Of a DNA stretch of 64,000 nt, positions 18,866-27,446 are shown in pieces; positions within the stretch are counted from its first letter, which is position 1, and every line of letters begins with the position of its first letter. The translations under genes and the position numbers were made by a program. Source of the DNA: Geminocystis herdmanii PCC 6308 (GTDB lineage Bacteria; Cyanobacteriota; Cyanobacteriia; Cyanobacteriales; Cyanobacteriaceae); assembly GCF_000332235.1 (NCBI RefSeq), contig NZ_CM001775.1, positions 551,630 through 615,629 of the forward strand, given 5' to 3'. The notes beneath the pieces were generated by a model. The model was not told the origin of the DNA and searched no databases. It saw only the letters and a program-made list of their open reading frames with translations.

Positions 18866-19533
18866 TCTTCAGATGATGAACCTACAGTTAAGAAATAACT
18901 TTGTCCTGATGCTAAATTGATGATGTAGTCGTTATTGGTATCATTATTGGCGATAATAATGGCATCTCTTAAAGATAAACCTGCACCAGTGGAGGCACTG
19001 CCGTCATTTTCATCAAAAAAAGTATTAACGGTTAAGGTGATAATGCTATTTTCTACATTCAGAGTTTCACCATCAACGGTGATTGTACCCCAATCATTTT
19101 CACTTCTGAGGGTGTCTAATTGGGCAGTACTCATTTTGCGGTTGAACACCAAGTTACGCCAGATTTCTCCTTCGTCTCCTTGACTGTCTTGGTTGTTAAT
19201 TTGCGCATCGATAAAGTGTCCATATTCTTCTAACAAGACGTTACGAATTTGTTTCGAGGATTGAGATTCAATGAGGCTAGAAGAAAGATAGATGGTGTTA
19301 TTCAAGGCACTATATGCACCCTGAGCGCCATTCATGGCAGTGGGAGATAATATTTCGATCGTTGGTAGGTTGCTGAAGTCTCGATTACGCCATGAGGAGA
19401 AAATATTATTAGCTACGGTGACGTTGTAGTTGTTTCCAAAAGCAGTAGTTAAGGTTGTGTCGAGACTGGGATTGAGAGAGGCTTTGAGCAGGAGTGCTTC
19501 GGCTTGGGTTTGGGCTTGAAATAGTTTGTTCAT

Positions 19534-19839
19534 GGGGTGTGAATAAGTATGTTTGATTTAACATCTACAAACATAAATATAGCACCTCTTCGATCGATCT
19601 GACTACTTTTTGGGGTAAAGGTCACGAAATCTTAATAATTGCCCTCACCCCCAGCCCCTCTCCCAAAAGGCGAGGGGAGTTCGATATTTCGATCGAGATT
19701 TTGAGATTGCTTCGTTACCTCGCAATGACTGGAGAGGGGAGTTCGATCGTGGTTGTGGGATTGTGGGGGAGGTTCGATCGTATTTAAGACTTAAAAAAGT
19801 AGCTATCTTTCAAGCTACTGATTTTTTTAGAGATAAAAA
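19534..19839. other. Intergenic region with dispersed repeats
   Basis: Lies between the RTX gene start (19533) and the Rpn-like gene. Holds the common cyanobacterial dispersed motifs CCCCTCACCCCCAGCCCCTCTCCC and GATTGCTTCGTTACCTCGCAATGAC and several CGATCG sites. The RTX promoter should be at the left end. No gene seen. Confidence 0.5.
19792..19819 (-). terminator. Terminator of the Rpn/DUF4351 gene
   Basis: On the minus strand AGTAGCT, an 8-base loop and AGCTACT are followed by six T, about 20 bases after the stop of the gene at 19840. Confidence 0.75.
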
Positions 19840-20808
19840 TTAGAACTTACTTAACCATTGTTGTAAATCTTCAATAGAATTAAAATCTAAGAAATCCTCA
19901 GCTAAAGTTTCTAAATCATCTATATTTAGAGCTTTTACTTGTGTTTGTAAATCCGTATTAATTGTTCCCAATTTCTTAGTTAATTGACGAATAATTAATT
20001 CCTTATCTCGATCTATTCTTTGCTGTAGTTGATCTAAACCTAGCTTTAAACCTTCTTCTTTTGCCATTCTTTCAAAAGGACTAACTAAGGGCATAATTTT
20101 TTCCTCCTCGTATTTAATAATTTTTTGATTCAAATTTTGTTGCAATAATGATGGTAAAGTCATCATCGCATCGATAAATTTAAACAGTTTTACTATTTCT
20201 AATTTACTGTATTTTTTATCGTATAAACTCCTGATTAGATACCATTTCCATTGTTCTCTTTCTGTTAAATTACTGGTGGTTGCTTTGGTTTTTAAGTGTG
20301 CCATTATCATCATGGCAAAAGGGTTTAAATTTATTTCTAATTCTGCCCATTTTTTTTGATAATCTAATAGTTTAATTGTGGGGAAATCTAGCTTTAATTT
20401 ACATCCTCCTAAATCATAACCATAATTGGATGGTCGCCATTTTTCTTTTTCATCTCCTAGTATAGCAAGACTAATCACTGGTTTCCGATACAAGTCAAAG
20501 GTACGATAATGGTAAATAAACATTCGTTGATTAAAGTCGCTATCATATTGACTTTGTACTTCGATGTGAACTAAAATCCACACTTCTTGTTCATCTTTCA
20601 AACATACTTGAAACAGTTTATCCACCAATCTTTTACTATCCGAAGAATCGGCGGTGATTTTCTGTAATTCTTTATCTAAAGATGTTATCGGTTTTAACCA
20701 GTCAATGAGATTATATACTTCTGGAAAAAAGAAGTCTAAAAAATGATTGAAATAATCTCCGATCGCCTCCTTCCAAGGTTCATCATAATTAGCGTTTATT
20801 TCTGTCAT
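19840..20808 (-). CDS. Rpn-family nuclease-like protein with DUF4351 tail
   Basis: A 322-aa member of the PD-(D/E)XK 'putative transposase/Rpn' superfamily, a different branch from the pair at 10.4-12.2 kb. The core shows EPWKEAIGDYFNHFLDFFFPE near the N-terminus and WILVHIEVQSQYDSDFNQRMF (E-x-Q equivalent). The C-terminal 60 residues (RQLTKKLGTINTDLQTQVKALN, then LAEDFLDF) are the DUF4351 module. It has its own terminator. Predicted DNA endonuclease; the cellular role in cyanobacteria is unknown. Confidence 0.87.
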   Translation of the reverse strand: MTEINANYDEPWKEAIGDYFNHFLDFFFPEVYNLIDWLKPITSLDKELQKITADSSDSKRLVDKLFQVCLKDEQEVWILVHIEVQSQYDSDFNQRMFIYHYRTFDLYRKPVISLAILGDEKEKWRPSNYGYDLGGCKLKLDFPTIKLLDYQKKWAELEINLNPFAMMIMAHLKTKATTSNLTEREQWKWYLIRSLYDKKYSKLEIVKLFKFIDAMMTLPSLLQQNLNQKIIKYEEEKIMPLVSPFERMAKEEGLKLGLDQLQQRIDRDKELIIRQLTKKLGTINTDLQTQVKALNIDDLETLAEDFLDFNSIEDLQQWLSKF

Positions 20809-20869
20809 TAATTGAATTTATTGTCAAATTTATTCAAGTATTATATCTAAAGAACGATCGTATTCTTGA

Positions 20870-20905
20870 GGGTGTTGGGTTACACTTCGTTAACCCAACC
20901 TACAG
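20870..20905. repeat. Palindromic repeat (copy of the 12388 repeat)
   Basis: GTGTTGGGTTACACTTCGTTAACCCAACCTACAG-type hairpin, nearly identical to the one starting at 12391. A weaker version also occurs at 11291 and 12230 between the tandem Rpn genes. Confidence 0.7.
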
Positions 20906-21057
20906 GGTTAATGGAGTTCGAGCGATCAGAGTATGTAATTCATCTTCATGAAGCAAATCATCGTTATTATTAAATGCCCCATCCCCGTTAGGAGTATTGA
21001 AGAAAAATAATAGGTAAATCAAGATGGAGAGGAAAGTATCAAAAATGAGTTTATATC

Positions 21058-21885
21058 GTGAAAAATTGGCGAAATATTGCAATTCAAAGTTTACTTATAC
21101 CTATATTGTTATCTAGTTGTGCTTCAAATCCTGTCACTCAAGAGGAAGAAACCACCGAAGAAAATACGTCTTCTCCTGAAGCATCTCTGATTTTAGTAGC
21201 TAATGGTGAGGATTTCATTCGACAAGGATTTGTCAGTAAAGACGGTTGGCGTATCGATTTTAACCATGCTTACGTTACTTTAGCAGATACGATCGCGCAT
21301 CAAACCGAGCCTCCTTTTAATGCTGAGGGGGAAGAAAAATTACAATCTCTTAAATCTGTTACCCTTGTGAGGGAAGCAGTCACCGTTGATTTAGCAGAAG
21401 GAGACGAAAACGCACCCCCCATAAAAGTTGCCGAAGCATTAGGCTCGATCGGAAACTATAATGCTTTAGAATGGAAATTAGTTAATAGTGGTGCAAACTC
21501 TAATAGCGTTATTTTAGAAGGTATCGCTAAAAAAGATAATGAATCCATTGCATTTACCCTTAATTTACCCCTAGAGTTAAGTTATCAATGTGGTGAATTT
21601 GTGGGAGATGAAAGAAAAGGATTTTTAGAAGCAGGAAAAACAGCAGAAGTAGAGGCAACATTTCATTTTGATCATTTATTCGGTGATAATGAATCTCCAG
21701 CTGATGATGAATTGAATGTCGGTGCGTTAGGCTTCCAACCCCTAGCCAATCTTGCGAGTAATGGCACTTTAAACACTGATTTAGCCACCTTAAAACAAAA
21801 TTTGACTTCAGAAGACTATGACAAATTAATCGATAATCTTAACTCATTAGGACACGTTGGAGAAGGACATTGTAAAATTAATTGA
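21058..21885 (+). CDS. Putative lipoprotein of unknown function
   Basis: Starts at GTG 21058 (MKNWRN...). A signal peptide ends in the lipobox LLSSCAS (Cys about residue 21), so the protein is probably lipid-anchored. A Glu/Thr-rich linker follows, then a beta-rich domain with GWRIDFNHAYVTLAD and a striking FHFDHLFGDNESPADDELN near residues 201-220; these His/Asp clusters could bind metal. Two cysteines remain (YQCGEF, GHCKIN). It vaguely resembles exported metal-binding lipoproteins, but I do not recognise the family. Composition is like its neighbours. Confidence 0.8.
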   Translation: MKNWRNIAIQSLLIPILLSSCASNPVTQEEETTEENTSSPEASLILVANGEDFIRQGFVSKDGWRIDFNHAYVTLADTIAHQTEPPFNAEGEEKLQSLKSVTLVREAVTVDLAEGDENAPPIKVAEALGSIGNYNALEWKLVNSGANSNSVILEGIAKKDNESIAFTLNLPLELSYQCGEFVGDERKGFLEAGKTAEVEATFHFDHLFGDNESPADDELNVGALGFQPLANLASNGTLNTDLATLKQNLTSEDYDKLIDNLNSLGHVGEGHCKIN

Positions 21886-21900
21886 GAATGGAGAATGAAT

Positions 21901-21935
21901 AATGGATAATGGATAATGGATAATGGATAATGGAT
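21901..21935. repeat. Heptamer tandem repeat (AATGGAT)x5
   Basis: Five perfect copies of AATGGAT starting 16 bases after the lipoprotein stop; STRR type. Hairpins GTTCAATTTATTGAAC and GTGTAATTCATTACAC follow (21945-21990), related to those at 2290-2335. Confidence 0.9.
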
Positions 21936-22072
21936 AAGAAAAGTTCAATTTATTGAACTAAATAATATTAGCCGTGTAATTCATTACACTGTGGGGTATT
22001 GAGTAATTGGTTGGCATTTGCCCACCCTACTAATTCTCAATTCTTAATTTTCCATTCTTCATTTATTTATTT

Positions 22073-24115
22073 ATGTCTAATTCTCAGCCTCTTTGGATAA
22101 TTGGTAATAGTTGTTGTGGTAAAACTACCCGTTTGGCTTCTCTGATTCTTGAATGGGTAAAAACAACCTCTTTTCCTGACAAACCTTTGATTTTATGTGC
22201 TAATCGTCATGGCACAAAAATATTAGGGGATACTATTTCTAGGTTAAATCCTAACCTTCATGGTGGAAAAATTAGAACGGTTTTTGGCTTGATGAGGGAA
22301 GATGTTATGCTTTTTTATCCTTTGATTTGTGAGGGGTTAAGTTTACCTTCTACCATTATACCCCTTGCTTTGCGCCCTGAAGCTGAACAAGAATTGGCTA
22401 CACAGTTATGGCATCAATCTTTGACTCCTGAGTTATTAGGCATTTTTGGCAGTGAATATGATTGCGTGAGACGTATTCTCGATTTTATGACGTTGGCGGC
22501 AACGGGAGGAGTTACTCCCGAAAATATTGTCGATCGACTCTCAAAATCTAATATTATGATAATGGACAATGGAAAACCCATTTTTGAATTAATCGATAAA
22601 TTAATCTTACAGTGGCGATATTGGTGTTTAGAGAGGGGATTGTTAAGCTATAGCATTCAATATGAGCTTTATTGGCGTTATTTGTTACCTAATGCCCATT
22701 ATCAACAGTATTTAAAGGATAGTTACGGCGCAATTTTTGCCGATGATGTGGATGATTACCCTGCTATTGTCAAAGATTTAGCTCAATTTTTCTTAGATAA
22801 TGGCTATGGAGGGGCTTTTACTTTTAATCCCACAGGTAAGGTAAGATTAGGATATAATGCTGATCCTGATTATTTACAACAATTAGCCAGTTATTGTCAA
22901 ATAGAATCTTTATCGGTTAGTGCCATTGATAGTTTAGGCTCAAAAATTGAAACATCTATCTTTGATTTTCCACAGGGTGAATCATTACCTCCCCAACTGC
23001 CTGAAGAAATGATAACCATAAAAACTGATTTACGAGGAGATTTATTACAAGAAACTGCTCACTATATTATTAAATCGATTCAATCAGGGAAAATACAACC
23101 AAGGGAAATTGCCGTCATTGCAGCAGGGTTAGACGAAATTGCTCGTTATACATTAGTAAGCACGATCGAACAAGCTGGTATCAAAGTAAAGGTTTTAAAT
23201 GAGCAAAGAGGTTTAGTTGCTTTTGCTACAGTGCGCAGTATTCTAACGATTTTACCTTTATTATACGAGGATAATGGTCGATTAGTCACCCCTGATATGG
23301 TGGCGGAGATGTTGGTGATTTTGTCTCAGGAAGATATTGATTTAGTCAGGGGAGGATTATTAGCAGACTCTTGTTTTTATCCTGATTTACGATCGCCCAC
23401 TTTATTAAATGTAGAGTCTTTTCGCCGTTGGGATCGTCTTAGTCATAAAAGTTTACAATCCTATAACCAAATTCGAGATTGGATAAATCAGACAAAAACG
23501 GAGATAGAAAAAGGGGAGAATAATCTTTTAATGACGCTCGATCGAATTATAAAACATTTTTTCACCAATACTATGCAACTTGATGCTAGTAACATCAGTG
23601 TTTTAAGAGAATTTAGGGAAACGGCGCAACATTTTTGGGAAATCAACCAAAGATTACATAATCACAATGTTAATCTAATCGTTGCTCAATTTATCACCTT
23701 ATTGCGTAAAGGCACAATCACCGCTAATCCTTTTCCCGTTACTATTATTCCTCCCTTACAAGAAATACAAAATAATGCAGTTTCGATCGCACCTATCTAT
23801 CAATATCGAGTATCCCGTCAACATCACCCTTGGCAATTTTGGCTAGATGTGGGATCATCCTATTGGAGTAAAAGTAGTCAATTATTCGCTTCTAGTGTCT
23901 TTTTAAAATCATGGCAACCCAACTCAAATATCTTAGATGAAATTGAATCGGAAGACGAAAGAATTACTCGAATTACCAAAGACTTATTAGGGAGAGTCAC
24001 AGAAAAAGTCTTTTTATGTCATAGTACCCTAGATGTTAATGGTATGGAACAAAAAGGAAAATTATTCCCTCTAGTCATGGATTACTCAAAAGATGTTAGG
24101 GCGTTGGAGAGTTAG
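22073..24115 (+). CDS. UvrD/RecB-like P-loop ATPase (cyanobacterial recombinase family)
   Basis: A 680-aa protein resembling superfamily-1 helicases. A Walker A variant GNSCCGKTT lies at residues 11-19, and AIFADDVDDYPAI at about 223-235 acts as the Walker B (DDVDD). Conserved helicase-like blocks follow, such as REIAVIAAGLDEIARYTL and RSILTILPLLYE. C-terminal RecB-nuclease motifs are not evident. Such proteins in cyanobacteria are annotated as 'recombinase family' and presumed to act in DNA repair. The two cysteines before the Lys in the P-loop are unusual for UvrD. Start ATG 22073 follows A/T-rich repeat and has no clear ribosome site. Confidence 0.75.
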   Translation: MSNSQPLWIIGNSCCGKTTRLASLILEWVKTTSFPDKPLILCANRHGTKILGDTISRLNPNLHGGKIRTVFGLMREDVMLFYPLICEGLSLPSTIIPLALRPEAEQELATQLWHQSLTPELLGIFGSEYDCVRRILDFMTLAATGGVTPENIVDRLSKSNIMIMDNGKPIFELIDKLILQWRYWCLERGLLSYSIQYELYWRYLLPNAHYQQYLKDSYGAIFADDVDDYPAIVKDLAQFFLDNGYGGAFTFNPTGKVRLGYNADPDYLQQLASYCQIESLSVSAIDSLGSKIETSIFDFPQGESLPPQLPEEMITIKTDLRGDLLQETAHYIIKSIQSGKIQPREIAVIAAGLDEIARYTLVSTIEQAGIKVKVLNEQRGLVAFATVRSILTILPLLYEDNGRLVTPDMVAEMLVILSQEDIDLVRGGLLADSCFYPDLRSPTLLNVESFRRWDRLSHKSLQSYNQIRDWINQTKTEIEKGENNLLMTLDRIIKHFFTNTMQLDASNISVLREFRETAQHFWEINQRLHNHNVNLIVAQFITLLRKGTITANPFPVTIIPPLQEIQNNAVSIAPIYQYRVSRQHHPWQFWLDVGSSYWSKSSQLFASSVFLKSWQPNSNILDEIESEDERITRITKDLLGRVTEKVFLCHSTLDVNGMEQKGKLFPLVMDYSKDVRALES

Positions 24116-24182
24116 GGAATTGGGGAATTGCTATACATATACTGCACAAAGCATCAAAGCCTTGATTCTTCATTCTTTAACC

Positions 24183-24218
24183 TAATACCTAATACCTAAT
24201 ACCTAATACCTAACACCT
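24183..24218. repeat. Octamer repeat (ACCTAATA)
   Basis: About four copies of ACCTAATA followed by ACCTAACACC, part of a composite repeat whose end (GACTATGAGGCAAATCCTA) is copied at the right end of the following TIR element. Confidence 0.75.
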
Positions 24219-24253
24219 CCCCCTCACCAAAAGACTATGAGGCAAATCCTAAT

Positions 24254-24501
24254 TAGGGTTTGCTGAATAAATCAGAAAGCTATTAAAATCAACAGTTTAG
24301 GCATAATACATTAACCAAAAAGTGTGCAGTTTTAAGGATTTTTATTCAAAAATTCAACACTTTTAATCTTATTTTTTAAAATACAACTATACTCATTCTA
24401 TCTATTAACAGCATCAAAACCTTGATGTTTCAGTATTTCTCCTATCTCCTGTCTCCTAACTCCTATCTCCCTAATCGATAAAGACTATGAGGCAAACCCT
24501 A
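24254..24501. mobile_element. TIR element, family R, copy 2
   Basis: Bounded by TA. The left end GGGTTTGCTGAATAAATCAG and right end GCAAACCC are inverted. The interior matches copy 1 (4988-5239) closely over almost its full length. The bases just outside the left end (GACTATGAGGCAAATCC) resemble the inside of the right end, so it may be inserted in, or next to, a partial relative. It lies between convergent genes and carries no coding frame. Confidence 0.8.
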
Positions 24502-24509
24502 ATTAATTG

Positions 24510-25676
24510 CTATTCTCGGATTTGCACGGGCATAATTAAATAAGTCATTTGTAAACCGCTTAGGGGAGTGATAATGACTGGTTGAGTTGCACCGTTAAGC
24601 TGAAACTTAATATCATTAGCTGATAATGCCTTTAAACCATCCATCAGGTATTTGATATTGAAACCAATTTCAAAACCCTCTCCAGTGATTTCCGCACTAA
24701 TACTAGATTTTGCGTTACCTAACTCTTTCGCTTCCACCGACAAAACCACTTGACTATTATCAGGCTCTAGCTTAAACTTAACTAAATTATTTTTTTGATC
24801 GGTAAAGACAGATACTCTCTCTAAACTCTCAATTACTTGTTTTCGATCGAGAATCATAGTACGTTCAAAGTTTTTGGGGATTAACTGATTATAGTTAGGA
24901 TAAGCACCCTCTAACTTACGACTGGTAAGATGTTGTTCATCAACTTCAAAGACAACTTGTCCTTGATCAACATACAAAGCCACCGAGCCATTATCCTTGT
25001 CACCAGAAATAATTTTTTCTAACTCTCTTAAAGCCCTAGCGGGTATAGTAATACTAAAATTATCATCATCAGTCACAGGGGAATCTTCGGTTTTTTCTTC
25101 TCCTTCTTCACTGGTTTTAACCACCGCCAAGCGATGCCCGTCAGTAGCGGCAAACTCCAGAGTATCCAAATCTCTGGTAAGATGAACACCAGTTAAAATT
25201 TGCTTAGTTTCATCACCACTAGCAGAAAATAACGAGCCTTTCAAGCCTTCAGTTAAAGCGGAGATAGGTAATAAAAAGGCTTCTTTCTTTTCAACGGTAG
25301 GTAATTCAGGAAATTCATCCCCCCTTACTCCCCGTAACTGAAATTTACCTGATAAAGCATCGATAGCAACCAAAGGATTATCGTCTAACTCGTCTTCTTC
25401 ATAGGATAAAGAAACCTCTCCTTCGGGTAAACGCCCAATAATATCATTTAACAACTTCGCAGGAAGAGTAATTGTGCCTCCTTCCTCCACCTCTGCACTA
25501 AAACTGGTGCGCATCCCTAAACTTAAATCAAATCCCGTAAGGGTGACTCGATTTTTGTCGTCATCTGCCACTAACAAGACATTCGCCAAAATGGGATGGG
25601 TAGGGCGAGATGGCACAGCGCGACTAACTAATGATAAATTATTTTTAAGATCAACTTGAGAACAAACTATTTTCAC
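24510..25676 (-). CDS. dnaN: DNA polymerase III beta subunit (sliding clamp)
   Basis: Ring-forming processivity clamp of the replicase, 388 aa. The three clamp domains are recognisable: MKIVCSQVDLKNNLSLVSRAVPSRPTHPIL at the start (segment split here for reading), RGDEFPELP between domains 1 and 2, then LTGVHLTRD, ATDGHRLAV and SRKLEGAYPNYNQLIP. The C-terminus LQMTYLIMPVQIRE is the canonical end (MPxRL-like: MPVQI). It is not next to dnaA here, and no DnaA boxes are obvious nearby, so this is not evidence for an origin. Confidence 0.97.
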   Translation of the reverse strand: MKIVCSQVDLKNNLSLVSRAVPSRPTHPILANVLLVADDDKNRVTLTGFDLSLGMRTSFSAEVEEGGTITLPAKLLNDIIGRLPEGEVSLSYEEDELDDNPLVAIDALSGKFQLRGVRGDEFPELPTVEKKEAFLLPISALTEGLKGSLFSASGDETKQILTGVHLTRDLDTLEFAATDGHRLAVVKTSEEGEEKTEDSPVTDDDNFSITIPARALRELEKIISGDKDNGSVALYVDQGQVVFEVDEQHLTSRKLEGAYPNYNQLIPKNFERTMILDRKQVIESLERVSVFTDQKNNLVKFKLEPDNSQVVLSVEAKELGNAKSSISAEITGEGFEIGFNIKYLMDGLKALSANDIKFQLNGATQPVIITPLSGLQMTYLIMPVQIRE

Positions 25677-25776
25677 TACTATTTACCTATATTTTTTTAG
25701 TTCTATTGTACTAAAATATTTTAACTCTTTTTTTGCACAAACAATCAATCATACCTTAAATGAGTTTTAAAATCAG

Positions 25777-26048
25777 TAGGCGTTGCTGAAAAAGATTTTT
25801 TATTTGTTCGTAGTAAGGGTTTTAACCCTTATCCTATAAATTATGATTCAAGCCTTTTAAGGTTTACTAATAAATGGCTAAAGCCATCACTACAAACTTA
25901 TTAATATATTAGAAGTTAGGCAAAACAATTATTTTTATCAACATTTCACCCTATATAAAGTCTCAAAACCTTGATTTCTCACTCTTTAACTTAAAACCTA
26001 ACACCTCCCCTGATTTTAATAGTCTTCTGATTTATTCAGCAAACCCTA
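25777..26048. mobile_element. TIR element, family R, copy 3, with nested palindromic repeat
   Basis: TA-bounded. The right end CTGATTTATTCAGCAAACCC is the inverse of the left end of copy 2; the left end GGCGTTGCTGAA is a variant of GGGTTTGCTGAA. Inside lies a P-family palindromic repeat (25806-25897), so this copy is composite. No coding frame. It occupies nearly all of the 370-base gap between dnaN and the next gene. Confidence 0.75.
25806..25897. repeat. Palindromic repeat, family P, copy 1
   Basis: GTTCGTAGTAAGGGTTTTAACCCTT, then GGCTAAAGCCATCACTACAAAC. The ends are inverted (GTTCGTAGT...ACTACAAAC) with internal hairpins. Related copies lie at 41448, 51332 and 59420. Confidence 0.75.
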
Positions 26049-26049
26049 T

Positions 26050-27339
26050 TTATGATTCACTTTTGCTGGAGAGAAGGCGAAAATAAGTTGATGTCATCAA
26101 TTCTTTGATAGGGAAGAAAATATAGGTTAAAGGGTTGATGGTGACGATAATATCTCGAAAATCCCTCACGGCTAAATTGACAATCTGCTTGGCTACCCAA
26201 TCCGCCGACATAATACCAATAGGGTTAAGGTTACTTTTAAAAGGACCTAAAATCAATTTTCTGATGATGCAAGGAGAGTTAACTCTTTTCATGGTGACTA
26301 ATTCCCCCATTGTCCGCTTACTCATTTCATACAGAGGACTAAATGCAGGGTTAACTTCCGCTTCGGAGGTGTTTACCCAAATTTCCTTGGTGGCTTTATC
26401 TTGGTTATTGCGTACAGTTGTTAAAAATAATTCCATTAATCGCCAACCTGAAAAAGCATTAATTTCATAAGAGTTTCCGATGGCATTTGCACTCATATCA
26501 CCATAAACGTTAATGCCGTGATTGATGATTAAAATATCTGTTTTCTCGAAAATACTATTTAGTTTTGATTCTTCGCCAATTTGCCAAGTAATAGTTTTAA
26601 TAGGGATTTCTTGGTTTTTATGGGTAATAAATAAGGGCTTTTCTTGGGAAGTTAAGGCGGTGACTTTTGCCCCTTTTAAGTATAGTTGTTTAATTAATTC
26701 TTGTCCTAGTGTACCATTAGCACCGGTGATGGCAATTTTTTTCCCTTTTAATGATAATGCTGTTCCCATGATTCGATCGACTATAGTTAATGTACCGCAA
26801 AAATAAGCGTTTTGATCATCGAAGTGGTGTCGCCAATGATAGCTACGATTGACAAAAAAATTCGCTGGAATAGCTGTAAAGTCTCCTTGACGGTGGGTAA
26901 CATCTGTAATTTCGTCAGCATTTGGTACACCTAAACCCCTTGCGATCGCCCCCCCAGTGAATGTTAAAGTATAGAGTGATCCTGTCCATGCTAACCATTG
27001 ATAACTTGGGGTAATCCATCCTAAAGTGATGAAGAATAGGGCAAAACCAATACTAAATATGAGCATGACAAGGGATTCTGGTACATCATTGTACCATTGT
27101 GCTTGACGATAAATCTCTACGCTGTTGAGAGATAAATCTGGCTTAAATACTCGATGATGCCAGTTGTGTAAACGCCCCAAGGGTTGCCAAATATGGGCTA
27201 AAAAGTGATAGCAGTCTCTGACTAATTCTACCCATACTAGGGATATTAGTGCGATGGAGATTGCCATGAAAAGTGAACTATTAATCATTGCAAAAATAAA
27301 TGTATAAAAATCATCTAACACTATAGGACATTTTAACAA
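26050..27339 (-). CDS. Fused sterol desaturase/fatty-acid hydroxylase and short-chain dehydrogenase
   Basis: A two-domain protein of 429 aa (an internal start at 27288, MINSSLFMAIS, would give 412). The N-terminal membrane domain has several transmembrane helices and the di-iron histidine clusters HFLAH, HNWHH and YHWRHHF of the fatty-acid hydroxylase superfamily. The C-terminal half (about 200-429) is a Rossmann SDR with ITGANGTLGQELI and a YEMSKRTMGEL active-site-like Tyr-x-x-x-Lys. This fusion is known in cyanobacteria as bifunctional sterol desaturase/short-chain dehydrogenase. The substrate, probably a lipid or terpenoid, is unknown. Confidence 0.88.
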   Translation of the reverse strand: MLKCPIVLDDFYTFIFAMINSSLFMAISIALISLVWVELVRDCYHFLAHIWQPLGRLHNWHHRVFKPDLSLNSVEIYRQAQWYNDVPESLVMLIFSIGFALFFITLGWITPSYQWLAWTGSLYTLTFTGGAIARGLGVPNADEITDVTHRQGDFTAIPANFFVNRSYHWRHHFDDQNAYFCGTLTIVDRIMGTALSLKGKKIAITGANGTLGQELIKQLYLKGAKVTALTSQEKPLFITHKNQEIPIKTITWQIGEESKLNSIFEKTDILIINHGINVYGDMSANAIGNSYEINAFSGWRLMELFLTTVRNNQDKATKEIWVNTSEAEVNPAFSPLYEMSKRTMGELVTMKRVNSPCIIRKLILGPFKSNLNPIGIMSADWVAKQIVNLAVRDFRDIIVTINPLTYIFFPIKELMTSTYFRLLSSKSES

Positions 27340-27446
27340 TTAATTATATCCCTAAAGTGAAAATAGAGAATTTTGAGAAAAAATATTTAATTTTGAATAC
27401 TAAGTTATAATTTTGTCAAATTCATGTGAAAATTTTAGCTTATTTT

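Larger units (their letters stand above)
12468..19533 (-). pseudogene. Giant secreted Calx-beta/beta-helix/RTX exoprotein, broken by IS607 and a MITE
   Basis: One ancestral gene now lies in three frames: N-terminal part 18841-19533, middle 18034 to about 18760, C-terminal part 12468 to 15751. Removing the IS607 element (2282 bases) and the MITE plus one TA (104 bases) leaves 4680 bases, exactly 1560 codons in one frame (1559 aa). The protein order is: N-terminal EYGHFID/GDEGEIW region (weakened metalloprotease-like), parallel beta-helix with CSLREA-type start, Calx-beta, a second copy of the beta-helix unit, two more Calx-beta repeats, then GGxGxDxLxGG RTX calcium repeats and a serralysin-like C-terminus. 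The RTX tail suggests type I secretion. The fragments probably make no complete exoprotein now. Confidence 0.9.

Noticed and set aside
20900-21082. Minus-strand 60-aa frame divergent from the lipoprotein
   Set aside because: It overlaps the lipoprotein start and includes repeat DNA. I cannot match it to a protein.
24510-26048. Replication origin next to dnaN
   Set aside because: No DnaA box cluster and no dnaA seen; gap filled by a TIR element.
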